Source of the DNA: Rhodoblastus sp052145335
GTDB taxonomy: Bacteria; Pseudomonadota; Alphaproteobacteria; Rhizobiales; Beijerinckiaceae
Direction of reading: 5' to 3'
NCBI RefSeq assembly: GCF_052145335.1
Contig: NZ_JBKQOU010000127.1
Location: forward strand, 1-17,950
DNA: 17,950 nucleotides
Positions 1-7,208 of the stretch are shown one piece after another (positions within the stretch are counted from its first letter, which is position 1; the number at the start of each line of letters is the position of its first letter). Below the pieces are notes generated by a model. That model saw nothing but the letters and a program-made list of their open reading frames with translations. It was not told the DNA's origin and made no database searches. A program made the position numbers and the translations under genes.

Positions 1-275
1 CGCAATTGTGCAAGGCGGCGACCGACATGCTGCTGGATCGCCACGGCATCTATATCCAGCCGATCAATTACCCGACCGTGCCGCGCGGCGCCGAGCGCCT
101 GCGCATCACTCCGACCCCGCATCACGGCGACGCCCATATCGCCCATCTGGTGGAGTCGCTGGTCGATGTCTGGTCGGCCCTGCGCATTCCCTTCGTGCAG
201 TCGAGCGACGTCGAATCGCCCTTCGCCAATGACGCGCATTGCACCTATCCGGCGATGAAACGCGCGGCGGAATAA
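1..275 (+). CDS. hemA: 5-aminolevulinate synthase, C-terminal end (partial)
   Basis: This is the last ~90 codons of 5-aminolevulinate synthase. The PLP enzyme condenses glycine with succinyl-CoA to make 5-aminolevulinate, the first heme precursor in alphaproteobacteria (Shemin pathway). The 5' part lies outside the window, and the reading frame enters at base 3. The visible piece contains the ALAS-typical run HGIYIQPINYPTVPRG, followed by ERLRITPTP. These are well conserved at the substrate-channel end of the family, and the related alpha-oxoamine synthases (KBL, BioF) differ there. The stop is TAA at 273-275. A rho-independent terminator follows within 30 bases, so this is probably the last gene of its transcript. 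Recognition is by sequence motif and is confident despite the truncation. Confidence 0.93.
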   Translation, partial: QLCKAATDMLLDRHGIYIQPINYPTVPRGAERLRITPTPHHGDAHIAHLVESLVDVWSALRIPFVQSSDVESPFANDAHCTYPAMKRAAE

Positions 276-304
276 AATAAAAAAAGCTAGTACCCAAATT
301 TTGA

Positions 305-335
305 GCCTCCGTTGCATCCGCCACGGAGGCTTTTT
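305..335 (+). terminator. Rho-independent terminator of hemA
   Basis: An 8-bp perfect stem, GCCTCCGT (305-312) with ACGGAGGC (323-330), closes a 10-nt loop and is followed by five T residues at 331-335. It lies 30 bases after the hemA stop. The minus-strand gene that converges on it ends at 338. Read in the minus direction, the stem has no immediate T-run, so it mainly serves hemA. Confidence 0.85.
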
Positions 336-337
336 CG

Positions 338-1504
338 TTAGTGCGCCCGCAATGCGTCGAGAACAGCGCGCGAAGGATAGCCGTCAGCTTTGGCGATGCC
401 GACCTTTCGCTGGAAAGCGTGAATGGCCAGTCGCGTCACCGGCCCGAAACGCCCGTCGATCTTGCCGTCGTAAAGCCCGGCCGAAGTCAGGCCGCGCTGG
501 ATCGCCTCTCGCTCGGCGAGCGTCAGCGGTTGCGCCTCGCTCGGCCACTTTTCGCGTAAAACCGGCCGGCCGACAATTTTGTCCGCCAGGGTCGCGCCGG
601 CAAAAGCGTAGGAATCGGAGAAATTATAGGCTTTCAGCACGAAGAAATTCTCGCTGAGCAGAAAGGCCGGGCCATTAGCCCCCGTGGGGAAAAACAGCAT
701 GGCGTCGCCGCTTTTTGGGAGCGGGGGGCCGTCGAGCCGGGTGAAACCGGCTTGCGCCCAGGCGGAAAAATCCTGGCGCAGGGTCGCATAGTCGAAACTC
801 GCCGGAACGCGGGTCTCGACAATCGGGGCGAGGGCGGGCCGCCAGCCCGATTGCTGCAGGAAATTGGCGATGGAGGCGAGCGAATCCGGGCCGCTGCTCC
901 AGATGTCGGGCGGGGCGCCGCCGGCAAAGCTTGTGGCGTATTTGAGATAGGCCGAGGGCATGAATTGCGGATCGCCCATCGCCCCGGCCCAGGAGCCGCG
1001 CAGTTTTTCGCGCGGGAGGCCCTTTTGCAGCAGCGCCAGGCCGGCGACGAATTCCTGCGCGTAGACCGGATTGTCTCGGTTGAGGAAGGCCAAGGTCGCC
1101 AGCGAGCGCAAGACGTCGCGGTCGCCGCGCGAGGCGCCGAAATCGCTCTCCATGCCCCACAGCGCCACCACCATTTCCGGCGGCACGCCGGTCCTGGCCG
1201 CGATCTGGCGCAAGGGGGCAGCGAATTTTTCCGTCATCGTCCGTCCCTGCGCGGCGCGGGCGTTCGAGGCGGCGTCATCGACATAGGCGCGCAAGGGACG
1301 CACGAATTCGCCTTGGGCGGCGCGCTTGCCGGTCAGCGAGGGATCGAGCGTCAGGCCGGCGACGACGGCGTCAAAAATTTCGCCGGACACGCCGGCTTGA
1401 AGCGCCGAGGAGCGAAAGCTTTCCAGAAAGACGGCAAAATCATCTGCCCACGCGGGCGCGGCGAGCAGCAGGCTGACAGCGGCGAGCATCTGGCGTCGGT
1501 TCAT
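338..1504 (-). CDS. MltB-type lytic murein transglycosylase with peptidoglycan-binding domain
   Basis: A 388-residue exported enzyme expected to cleave the MurNAc-GlcNAc bond of peptidoglycan in the periplasm, leaving 1,6-anhydro-MurNAc ends (lytic transglycosylase, GH103/MltB family). Residues 1-20 are a short signal peptide ending PAWA; there is no lipobox Cys, so it is soluble, unlike E. coli MltB. The catalytic domain spans about 22-315. It has the catalytic Glu119 in GMESDFG and the MltB signature around 170-190 (GAMGDPQFMPSAYLKYA). Residues about 325-385 form a C-terminal peptidoglycan_binding_1 domain (GLYDGKIDGRFGPVTRLAI). The start ATG overlaps the stop of the upstream transporter gene as ATGA (1501-1504), so the two are probably translationally coupled. 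Family assignment is firm; the exact muropeptide substrate is not visible. Confidence 0.92.
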   Translation of the reverse strand: MNRRQMLAAVSLLLAAPAWADDFAVFLESFRSSALQAGVSGEIFDAVVAGLTLDPSLTGKRAAQGEFVRPLRAYVDDAASNARAAQGRTMTEKFAAPLRQIAARTGVPPEMVVALWGMESDFGASRGDRDVLRSLATLAFLNRDNPVYAQEFVAGLALLQKGLPREKLRGSWAGAMGDPQFMPSAYLKYATSFAGGAPPDIWSSGPDSLASIANFLQQSGWRPALAPIVETRVPASFDYATLRQDFSAWAQAGFTRLDGPPLPKSGDAMLFFPTGANGPAFLLSENFFVLKAYNFSDSYAFAGATLADKIVGRPVLREKWPSEAQPLTLAEREAIQRGLTSAGLYDGKIDGRFGPVTRLAIHAFQRKVGIAKADGYPSRAVLDALRAH

Positions 1505-2442
1505 GAATGCTTCCTCTTGCCGGTCTCGGCCAGACCAATGCCGCCAAGTCCAAGCGCCATGGCCGCCGCATGATAAAGGTGAAACGGCTCGCCGAGCAAA
1601 GTGATGGCGAAAAAAGCGCCGAACAAGGGCGTCAGGTTGGTGAAAATCCCGGCGCGGCCGGGGCCGATCAATTCGACCGCCCGCATGAAGAAAAGCTGGC
1701 TGATCAGCGACGGCCCGATGCCGACGAACAGCACCAGGGCGAAACCCTTGGGCGTCGGCCAATAGCTGCGCGCCATCATGATTTCGCCGACGAAAAACGG
1801 CAGCGACACGGCGAAGGCGGCGATGGCCATGCCGGCGAAAAACACCATCGGCGGAAGGTGCGGACGGTCTCGCAACGCAATGGTGTAGCCGGCGTAAAGC
1901 GCGCAGGCGGCGAGCAGCATCAGGTCGCCTATGTTGAAATCCAGCGCGCCGAGATGCGACAGGTCTCCTCGCGTGCCGATCAGACCGACGCCGACAAAGG
2001 ACACCGCCATGCCGACGATCTGCATCGGGGTGACGCGGATCCCCTTGAACAAAGCCGCGCCGGCCAAAACCATCGGCGGGATCGAGCCCTGCAACAAAGT
2101 GATATTGACCGCGCTGGTGTAATAGCCGGCGAGATAGAACAGCACGTTGAAGCCGGTATAGCCGCAGGCCGCCATCAGAGCGATGTAGCGGCAGTGCCGG
2201 CGCAAGTCCCCGGCATAGTGGCCGATCTGGCTTCGCAGCAGCGGCAGCAGCACGGCGCAGACCACCAGCCAGCGCAGCGTCACCATGGTCATGGGCGACA
2301 CCTCGCCGACCGCCGCGCGGCTGACCACGCCGTTGGCGCCCCACAATGCCGCCGTGAGGATGAGCAGGATGACGGCGCGGTCGTTGAGGCTGCGCCCGAT
2401 CCGGCGGAAAAAATCGGTCAAGCGGGCGCCTTTTCCGTGCAT
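1501..2442 (-). CDS. EamA-family (DMT superfamily) transporter
   Basis: A 313-residue inner-membrane protein of the drug/metabolite transporter superfamily with two EamA repeats. About ten hydrophobic segments are visible, starting at residue ~23 (AVILLILTAALWGANGVVSR, the typical first helix with WG). The second repeat begins near residue 172 (GDLMLLAACALYAGYTIAL). Near the end, residues 259-288 (from IGPGRAGIFTNLTPLFGAFF to LLGEP) match the conserved EamA C-terminal signature. I chose the ATG at 2442 because it gives the normal family length. The frame stays open for another ~1.7 kb upstream, but that part is antisense to the MuiA-family gene and does not look like a transporter. Its stop overlaps the start of the lytic transglycosylase. 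The substrate cannot be told from sequence; family members export amino acids, metabolites or drugs. Confidence 0.88.
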   Translation of the reverse strand: MHGKGARLTDFFRRIGRSLNDRAVILLILTAALWGANGVVSRAAVGEVSPMTMVTLRWLVVCAVLLPLLRSQIGHYAGDLRRHCRYIALMAACGYTGFNVLFYLAGYYTSAVNITLLQGSIPPMVLAGAALFKGIRVTPMQIVGMAVSFVGVGLIGTRGDLSHLGALDFNIGDLMLLAACALYAGYTIALRDRPHLPPMVFFAGMAIAAFAVSLPFFVGEIMMARSYWPTPKGFALVLFVGIGPSLISQLFFMRAVELIGPGRAGIFTNLTPLFGAFFAITLLGEPFHLYHAAAMALGLGGIGLAETGKRKHS

Positions 2443-2586
2443 CGGTATTTTCCGACCATGGCCGCGAAATTCCTCCCCGTCCAGCCTCGGCGCCTTGCAA
2501 ACCAGGAACGGCGCTTTTGCGTCAAAAAAACATCGCAATCGGCGGCGCATCATCCTGCCTCGTTGACGCTTGAGCAGTGAAAGAAA

Positions 2587-4257
2587 ATGATGCGCAAGAC
2601 ATTTGCCGCCGCCTTGTCGAATCTGGCTCTCTCGATTCTGGCGCTGTGCGCCGCCGCTCCGGCTCTGGCCGCCGAAATCGACGCCGCCTCGCACATCGAC
2701 GCGGTGACGCTTTATCCCGATGCGGCGATGGTGACGCGCGTGGCCGAAGTCGATCTGCCGGCCGGAGCGAGCCGGCTGGTCTTTCACGCCCTGCCGGGCG
2801 GCGTCGATCCCGCCTCGTTGCGCGTCAGCGGCGAGGGCGACGAAAAAATCCTGCTTGGCGCGATAGACGCCAGAAAAGCCCCGGCGCCGGCTGGCGACAG
2901 CACATTGGAAGCGCGGCTGAAAAGCCTGCAGGCGGAACGAGACGCCGCGCAGGTAAAGATCGACGCGCTTGCTTCCAAACAGGAGATGATGCGGCGCTAT
3001 TCCCACGCCGGCCCGGAAAAAATCGGGCCCGACGGCAAGGCGCTGAAGCCGGAGGATTGGGGCCAGGCCTGGGACGTCATCGGCGCGGCGCTGGAAAAGG
3101 TCGGGCTGGATCTGCGCGCCGCCCACGCGGCCGCCGCCGAAATCGACGTGAGGATCAAGGCTTTGGAGGCCGCGCGCCCGGCGCCCTCGATCGCCGGCCC
3201 GACGCAGGATGTCGCGGTCGATGTCGAAGCCCCGCAGGCCGGCAAGATCCGGCTGATCCTGAACTATCGGGTCGCCGGCGCGCGCTGGACCCCCGCCTAT
3301 GACGCGCGGCTGGACACTGGCGGCCAGAACAATGGCAAGCCGCAGCTGGAGCTGATCCGCCGCGCCCAGGTTTCGCAAAGAACCGGCGAAGACTGGAGCG
3401 AGGTCTCCCTGTCGCTCGCCGCCTTCCCCGCCGCCGGAGGGACCGAAGCGCCGAAAGTCGAGCCGCGGATCATCGATTTCCTGCCGCCGCCCGTCACCTT
3501 GCCCGCCGGCGCCGAACCGCGGGCCAAGGCGACCTCGGCGCTGGCTGCCGCGCCGTCGCCCGCGCCGATGCGCGCAGCCGAGACGCAGGCCCATATCGAC
3601 GCAGGGGCCTATCAGGCGACTTTTCGCGCTCCCGGAAAAGTCAGCCTCGCCTCCGACGGCACGACGAAAAGCGTCAGCCTGTCGACGCAGCAGCCGGAAG
3701 CCGCCTTGAGCTGGCGCATCTCGCCGGCGCTCGATCCGCGCGCCTTCCTGTCGGCGCATTTCGTCAATGGCGAGGAGGCGCCGCTGCTGCCGGGACAGGT
3801 CTCGATTTACCGCGATGGCGCCTTGGTCGGCCGCGGCCGCATGGCTTTCGCCGCGCCGGGCGAGGCTCTCGACCTGGGCTTTGGCCCCGACGACCGCGTG
3901 ACGATTGTTCGCGCGCCAGTAAAGCGCAAGGAAAACGAGCCGTCGCTGTTCGGCCAGACCAGGACTGCGACCAGCGAGGTCAAGACAATAGTGCGCAATC
4001 TGCACGATTTCCCAATCCACGCCGCCGTGACCGACCAGACGCCCTATTCGGAAAACAGCGCGATCGTGGTCGAGCTTCTCGGCCAGACCACGCCGCCGGA
4101 AGAGAAGGCGCCAGACGGCAAGCAAGGCCTGTTGCGTTGGCGCTTCGACCTCGCGCCGAACGGGTCGAAAGAACTAACTCTCGCCTATCGCATCAAATGG
4201 CCGGCCGACCGGGATGTGGCGGAGCCGGTGGCGGCCCCCTTCTCAAACCAATTCTAG
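2587..4257 (+). CDS. MuiA-family (mucoidy inhibitor A) exported protein, DUF4140-DUF4139
   Basis: A 556-residue protein of the mucoidy-inhibitor MuiA family. Residues 1-29 are a signal peptide (hydrophobic core LALSILALCAAAPALA), placing it in the periplasm or outer envelope. An N-terminal DUF4140-like domain runs from about 39 (VTLYPDAAMVTRVAEVDLPAG). A predicted coiled-coil stretch at ~107-195 follows, rich in Ala, Glu, Lys and Arg. The DUF4139 domain covers about 220-538, with hallmark segments YRVAGARWTPAYDARL, TGEDWSEVSLSLA, NLHDFPIHAAVTDQTPYSE and APNGSKELTLAYRIKWP. A Pro/Ala-rich insertion lies at 299-330. The family is named from a gene that reduces mucoidy when overexpressed; its biochemical function is not established. 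Two ATGs in tandem (2587 and 2590) are possible starts, and both have only a weak Shine-Dalgarno (GAAAG). It is divergent from the transporter gene, with 144 bases between them. Confidence 0.85.
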   Translation: MMRKTFAAALSNLALSILALCAAAPALAAEIDAASHIDAVTLYPDAAMVTRVAEVDLPAGASRLVFHALPGGVDPASLRVSGEGDEKILLGAIDARKAPAPAGDSTLEARLKSLQAERDAAQVKIDALASKQEMMRRYSHAGPEKIGPDGKALKPEDWGQAWDVIGAALEKVGLDLRAAHAAAAEIDVRIKALEAARPAPSIAGPTQDVAVDVEAPQAGKIRLILNYRVAGARWTPAYDARLDTGGQNNGKPQLELIRRAQVSQRTGEDWSEVSLSLAAFPAAGGTEAPKVEPRIIDFLPPPVTLPAGAEPRAKATSALAAAPSPAPMRAAETQAHIDAGAYQATFRAPGKVSLASDGTTKSVSLSTQQPEAALSWRISPALDPRAFLSAHFVNGEEAPLLPGQVSIYRDGALVGRGRMAFAAPGEALDLGFGPDDRVTIVRAPVKRKENEPSLFGQTRTATSEVKTIVRNLHDFPIHAAVTDQTPYSENSAIVVELLGQTTPPEEKAPDGKQGLLRWRFDLAPNGSKELTLAYRIKWPADRDVAEPVAAPFSNQF

Positions 4258-4287
4258 TCGCTGCGGGGCCTGCTCACGCCAATCTTC

Positions 4288-6063
4288 TCAGACGAATTTG
4301 AAATCGCCGGCAAGGGCGGAATTGGCCAGCGTAGTCTTGCTGACGCCGTTCAAGGTCAGGCTGTCGCCATAGATATCGGTGATCACCGCCGAGCCGGCGG
4401 CATTTTGCGTCAGATGCGACGGCGAGATCAAGGCTTGCCAGTCGGCGCTCTGATTAGCGGCGGTCAGACCGGCGCCGAAAGCCGAGGCGGCGAACTGAAG
4501 CACGTCGGAACCCGCGCCGGTCGGCTGGAAGCCATAAAGCGTCTCCTGACCGAAATTCGGGGTGAAAATGAAGGTCTCGTTGTTCTGGCCGCTTGCGACG
4601 ATCGACTTGGTCGAACTGGCGGTGGAGCCGGCATTGTCGGTGGTAATGACGTCGCCATCGGACAGCAGAGTGGAAAGGCTGACTTCGAAGGTCGTGTCCC
4701 AGGTCTGGCCGGCTTCGGTCCCCCAGGGGTTGCGGATTTCCAGGTCTCCGGAGGCGCTGTCGTAGCCATAGACCGACATGGCGTGATCGGCGACGAGCGT
4801 GGTCCTGCCGGAAGAATCGGTCGCATTGGTGTAGGAGGACAGGATCACGTCATCATGGGCGCCCAGATCGGCGGCGATGGTGCTCAGCAGGCTGACCGTC
4901 GTCCCTCCCGCGGAATAGGCGGTGACGCTCAATGACGCGTTCAGGCCGTAATCCAGCCAGGAGCCGCCATTGGCGATGAATTCGTTGATCGCGGAAGCCC
5001 CGGTGAGCGCTTCGAGCGCGAAGGCGGGCGAGCCGCCATTGCCGATGGTGGAGTAGGAATCGCCGTAATTGACGGAATTGCCGGTGTCGAGTCCGCCCGC
5101 CTGGAATTGCGCATAGGCTTTTTCGGCGAGGCTCGCCCAGATATCCGTCGCATTGTTGAAAATCGAGCCGCCGTCGGCCAGCGACGCATTCACGGTGACA
5201 AATTCCGCGGCGCCATTGACGTAAAGGCGCACGCCATAGGTTCCATTTCCATTATCGGTGAACATCGAATCGATGATCGAGGCGTTCTGATTGGCGACCT
5301 CGGCGCAACTCGACAGGAAATAGCAATCGCCGAGATAGCCCTGGTTGATGTCGCTCATGGTCGGCCCAGAGGCGCCAAAAAGCGGATTGGCGACTACCGA
5401 AGAACTCACGGAAAACGGCGCATAGCCGCTCATCGTGACTTTCGAACTCGGCAGGTCCGTTCCCTGAAGCCATTTGCCGGTCAGTTCCGCCAGTTTCGTC
5501 GCATTGGAGCCCACGGCCAGATTGCCGAGAGCGACGGAATTCGCGCCGCCGCCGGTCCAGGTCGCATTGGCGGCGTTGCCGTTGACCAGAGCATTGAAGG
5601 CATAGGTCAGGTAGGCGGAAGTCGAAAGGCCGTTGTTGAGATTGGCGGCGATCGTTTGCAGATCCCTGAATTCATTGGCCGTCAGCGTCGATCTGGTCGC
5701 CGACAACGTGGAGTCGAGATCGGTGAGGAGCTTGGTCAGGCCGGCCTCGCTGACCGTGCCGGCGATATCGGCGGCTTGCATGTCCGCAGCGAGCGAAGCC
5801 GTATGGAGCGCGGAAATCCAAGCCGGCGCAGTGGTCGAGCCGGCGGGCGTCGACGAGGTCAATCCGGTCGAACTGGGAGAGGTTGTGCTCGTCGTGGCGC
5901 CGGATGAGGCGCCGGCGGAAGATCTCGCGTGACTGCCAAGGAAATCGAACCCCTCGGAGGAATTGAGGGACGCCAGCCTCAGGACGGGAGCGGGAAGCAG
6001 CGATACGGAATTGTCTCCGCCATCTTGCCCAACTAGGGATTTCTTGCTCGGGTCAATCGACAT
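4288..6063 (-). CDS. Calpain-family (C2) cysteine protease with type I secretion-like C-terminus
   Basis: A 591-residue protein with a calpain-like papain-fold core. The oxyanion Gln241 and nucleophile Cys247 sit in QGYLGDCYFLSS (calpains: Q-G-x-L-G-D-C-W-F-L). His427 is in VADHAMSVYGYD, and Asn445 with Trp447 is in LEIRNPWGTE, so all triad residues are present with calpain-like spacing (180 and 18 residues). I checked these codons against the DNA (5323-5325, 4783-4785, 4729-4731). There is no N-terminal signal peptide. Residues 45-80 are a Ser/Thr/Ala/Gly-rich linker, and 81-200 are a probable helical region of unknown role. The C-terminal ~95 residues (ETFIFTPNFGQETLYGF, GSDVLQFAASAF, DSLTLNGVSKTTL, ending DFKFV) resemble the end domain of alphaproteobacterial type I-secreted proteins. 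No GGxGxDxxx RTX repeats, EF-hands or C2 domain are visible. A good Shine-Dalgarno (GGGAGG, 6 nt before ATG) fixes the start. No transporter or inhibitor gene is adjacent. Confidence 0.85.
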   Translation of the reverse strand: MSIDPSKKSLVGQDGGDNSVSLLPAPVLRLASLNSSEGFDFLGSHARSSAGASSGATTSTTSPSSTGLTSSTPAGSTTAPAWISALHTASLAADMQAADIAGTVSEAGLTKLLTDLDSTLSATRSTLTANEFRDLQTIAANLNNGLSTSAYLTYAFNALVNGNAANATWTGGGANSVALGNLAVGSNATKLAELTGKWLQGTDLPSSKVTMSGYAPFSVSSSVVANPLFGASGPTMSDINQGYLGDCYFLSSCAEVANQNASIIDSMFTDNGNGTYGVRLYVNGAAEFVTVNASLADGGSIFNNATDIWASLAEKAYAQFQAGGLDTGNSVNYGDSYSTIGNGGSPAFALEALTGASAINEFIANGGSWLDYGLNASLSVTAYSAGGTTVSLLSTIAADLGAHDDVILSSYTNATDSSGRTTLVADHAMSVYGYDSASGDLEIRNPWGTEAGQTWDTTFEVSLSTLLSDGDVITTDNAGSTASSTKSIVASGQNNETFIFTPNFGQETLYGFQPTGAGSDVLQFAASAFGAGLTAANQSADWQALISPSHLTQNAAGSAVITDIYGDSLTLNGVSKTTLANSALAGDFKFV

Positions 6064-6401
6064 GGCCGCCCTCCCGAAATACGCGCCGGACCGTCAAATC
6101 TATAATCGGAATCTTGATTGCGCCATAACCTGAAGCATCACAATGAATTGAAGTCTGCCGCCTCCTGGATTGCCCCTTGGCCCGTCGTCGTTCTGGCGAC
6201 GCAATCGACGGCCGGCGCCAGCTTGCGTCGGAAATTCAGGCCCTTTAGATTTGCGCGGCAGAAATCGAAAATTGCACGGCGGAGCCCCGGCGGCGGCCCA
6301 TGGAGCGACAGCGAACTTTACCGCTCTCGATCTCAGCTGTCGCGCCAACCAAAGCCAGTAAGCTCACGCCAAAAACGCAGACATAAGAGAGACGGGCGCC
6401 C
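6064..6401. other. Intergenic region between divergent protease and tam genes
   Basis: This 338-base gap separates two divergently transcribed genes. The one clear element is the Shine-Dalgarno GGGAGG of the protease (minus strand, 6070-6075). Further up on the minus strand a TATAGA-like hexamer near 6100 could be a -10, but no convincing -35 pairs with it. Short open frames on both strands here have neither a ribosome site nor a recognisable protein, so I treat the gap as noncoding. I see no repeat, tRNA or strong terminator in it. Confidence 0.5.
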
Positions 6402-7157
6402 TTGTCTTACCATTATGCCTTTCAGGTGGAACGAACCCGTCCGGCGCTCGATCTTCTAAGCCGGATCCCGAATTTCGCGCCCGACGATGTGGTCGATCTC
6501 GGATGCGGCCCGGGATTTTCCACCAGCTTGATCGCCAGGGCCTTCCCTCACGCAAAGATCATGGGCGTCGATCAAAGCGAAGAGGCGCTTCAGGTGGCTC
6601 GGACGCTGCTGCCTGAAATCGAATTCGTCCAACTCGATATCGCCAAATGGGCGCCGGCCAAACCCTGCGGCATGATCTTTTCCAATGGGGCCCTGCAATG
6701 GCTTCCCGATCATCAGAAGCTGCTGCCAAGGCTGTTGTCCTGCGTCGCTGGCGGCGGCTTTCTGGCGTTGCAAATTCCCAACAATCTGCACGAGCCCAAT
6801 CGCGCCCTGATGCGGATGGTCGCGGCTGACGGGCCATGGGCGAAGAAACTGGTGCCGATCGCCAAGACGAGACCGATGATCGAAACCTTCGAAGACATCC
6901 ACTCGATGCTGTGGCCGATCTGCGCATCGATGGAAATCTGGGAAACCACTTACGTGCATCTGCTCAAAGGCGTCTGGTCGATCATCGACTGGATGATAGC
7001 GACCGGACTGGGCCCCTTCCTGGCGCCGTTATGCGACAACGAACGTCGGAAATTCCTCGAACTTTACGCCACCGAACTGTCGAGAGCCTACCCGGCGCTG
7101 CCGGACGGCAACATCATGCTGCGGTTTCCACGGCTGTTCATCCTCGCCCAGCGCTGA
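6402..7157 (+). CDS. tam: Trans-aconitate 2-methyltransferase
   Basis: A 251-residue cytosolic SAM-dependent methyltransferase (E. coli Tam is 252). It methylates trans-aconitate, a spontaneous product of cis-aconitate that inhibits aconitase. SAM motif I is VVDLGCGPGFST at residues 30-41, and the acidic residue of motif II is Asp57 in GVDQSEEAL. Tam-typical segments are FSNGALQWLPDH (93-104), LALQIPNNLHEPNRALM (121-137), DGPWAKKL and IWETTYVHLL (179-188). The start is TTG at 6402: an in-frame TAA lies at 6384-6386, no ATG exists between, and the next in-frame ATG would remove SAM motif I. The ribosome site is weak (AAGAGAG about 10 bases upstream), so translation may be modest. It is convergent with the aminotransferase gene and stands alone. 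Alternative: a related methyltransferase with another small acid substrate. Confidence 0.87.
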   Translation: MSYHYAFQVERTRPALDLLSRIPNFAPDDVVDLGCGPGFSTSLIARAFPHAKIMGVDQSEEALQVARTLLPEIEFVQLDIAKWAPAKPCGMIFSNGALQWLPDHQKLLPRLLSCVAGGGFLALQIPNNLHEPNRALMRMVAADGPWAKKLVPIAKTRPMIETFEDIHSMLWPICASMEIWETTYVHLLKGVWSIIDWMIATGLGPFLAPLCDNERRKFLELYATELSRAYPALPDGNIMLRFPRLFILAQR

Positions 7158-7180
7158 GTTTCACTCCGCCTTTGACGGAA

Positions 7181-7200
7181 GCGGGGCGCAAGGGCCCCGC
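7181..7200. terminator. GC hairpin between convergent genes (possible bidirectional terminator)
   Basis: A 7-bp perfect stem, GCGGGGC (7181-7187) with GCCCCGC (7194-7200), and a 6-nt loop sit in the 51-base gap between tam and the convergent aminotransferase gene. No T-run follows on either side, so intrinsic termination is not assured. Position and symmetry are the only support. Confidence 0.35.
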
Positions 7201-7208
7201 GCCGACGT

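Noticed and set aside
338..2500. 720-codon frame joining the transglycosylase with a long N-terminal extension
   Set aside because: The extension is a wrong-frame read of the transporter gene (Arg/Ala/His-rich). The true start is ATG 1504, followed by a signal peptide.
2443..4125. Very long open frame on the minus strand, continuing upstream of the transporter gene for ~560 codons
   Set aside because: It is antisense to the MuiA-family gene, is rich in Arg and Gly with no domain, and stays open because of GC-rich codon bias. Only the transporter part (1501-2442) is real.
5107..5907. 266-codon plus-strand frame inside the protease gene
   Set aside because: Antisense shadow with no ribosome site or recognisable domain; the minus strand carries the complete protease triad.
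4288..6063. RTX calcium-binding repeats in the protease
   Set aside because: I looked for GGxGxDxxx runs and found none; DNGNGTYG is a single loop, not a repeat.
6100..6459. Short open frames on both strands between the protease and tam genes
   Set aside because: No ribosome sites, no family resemblance and composition like frame shadows; the region is better read as divergent promoter DNA.
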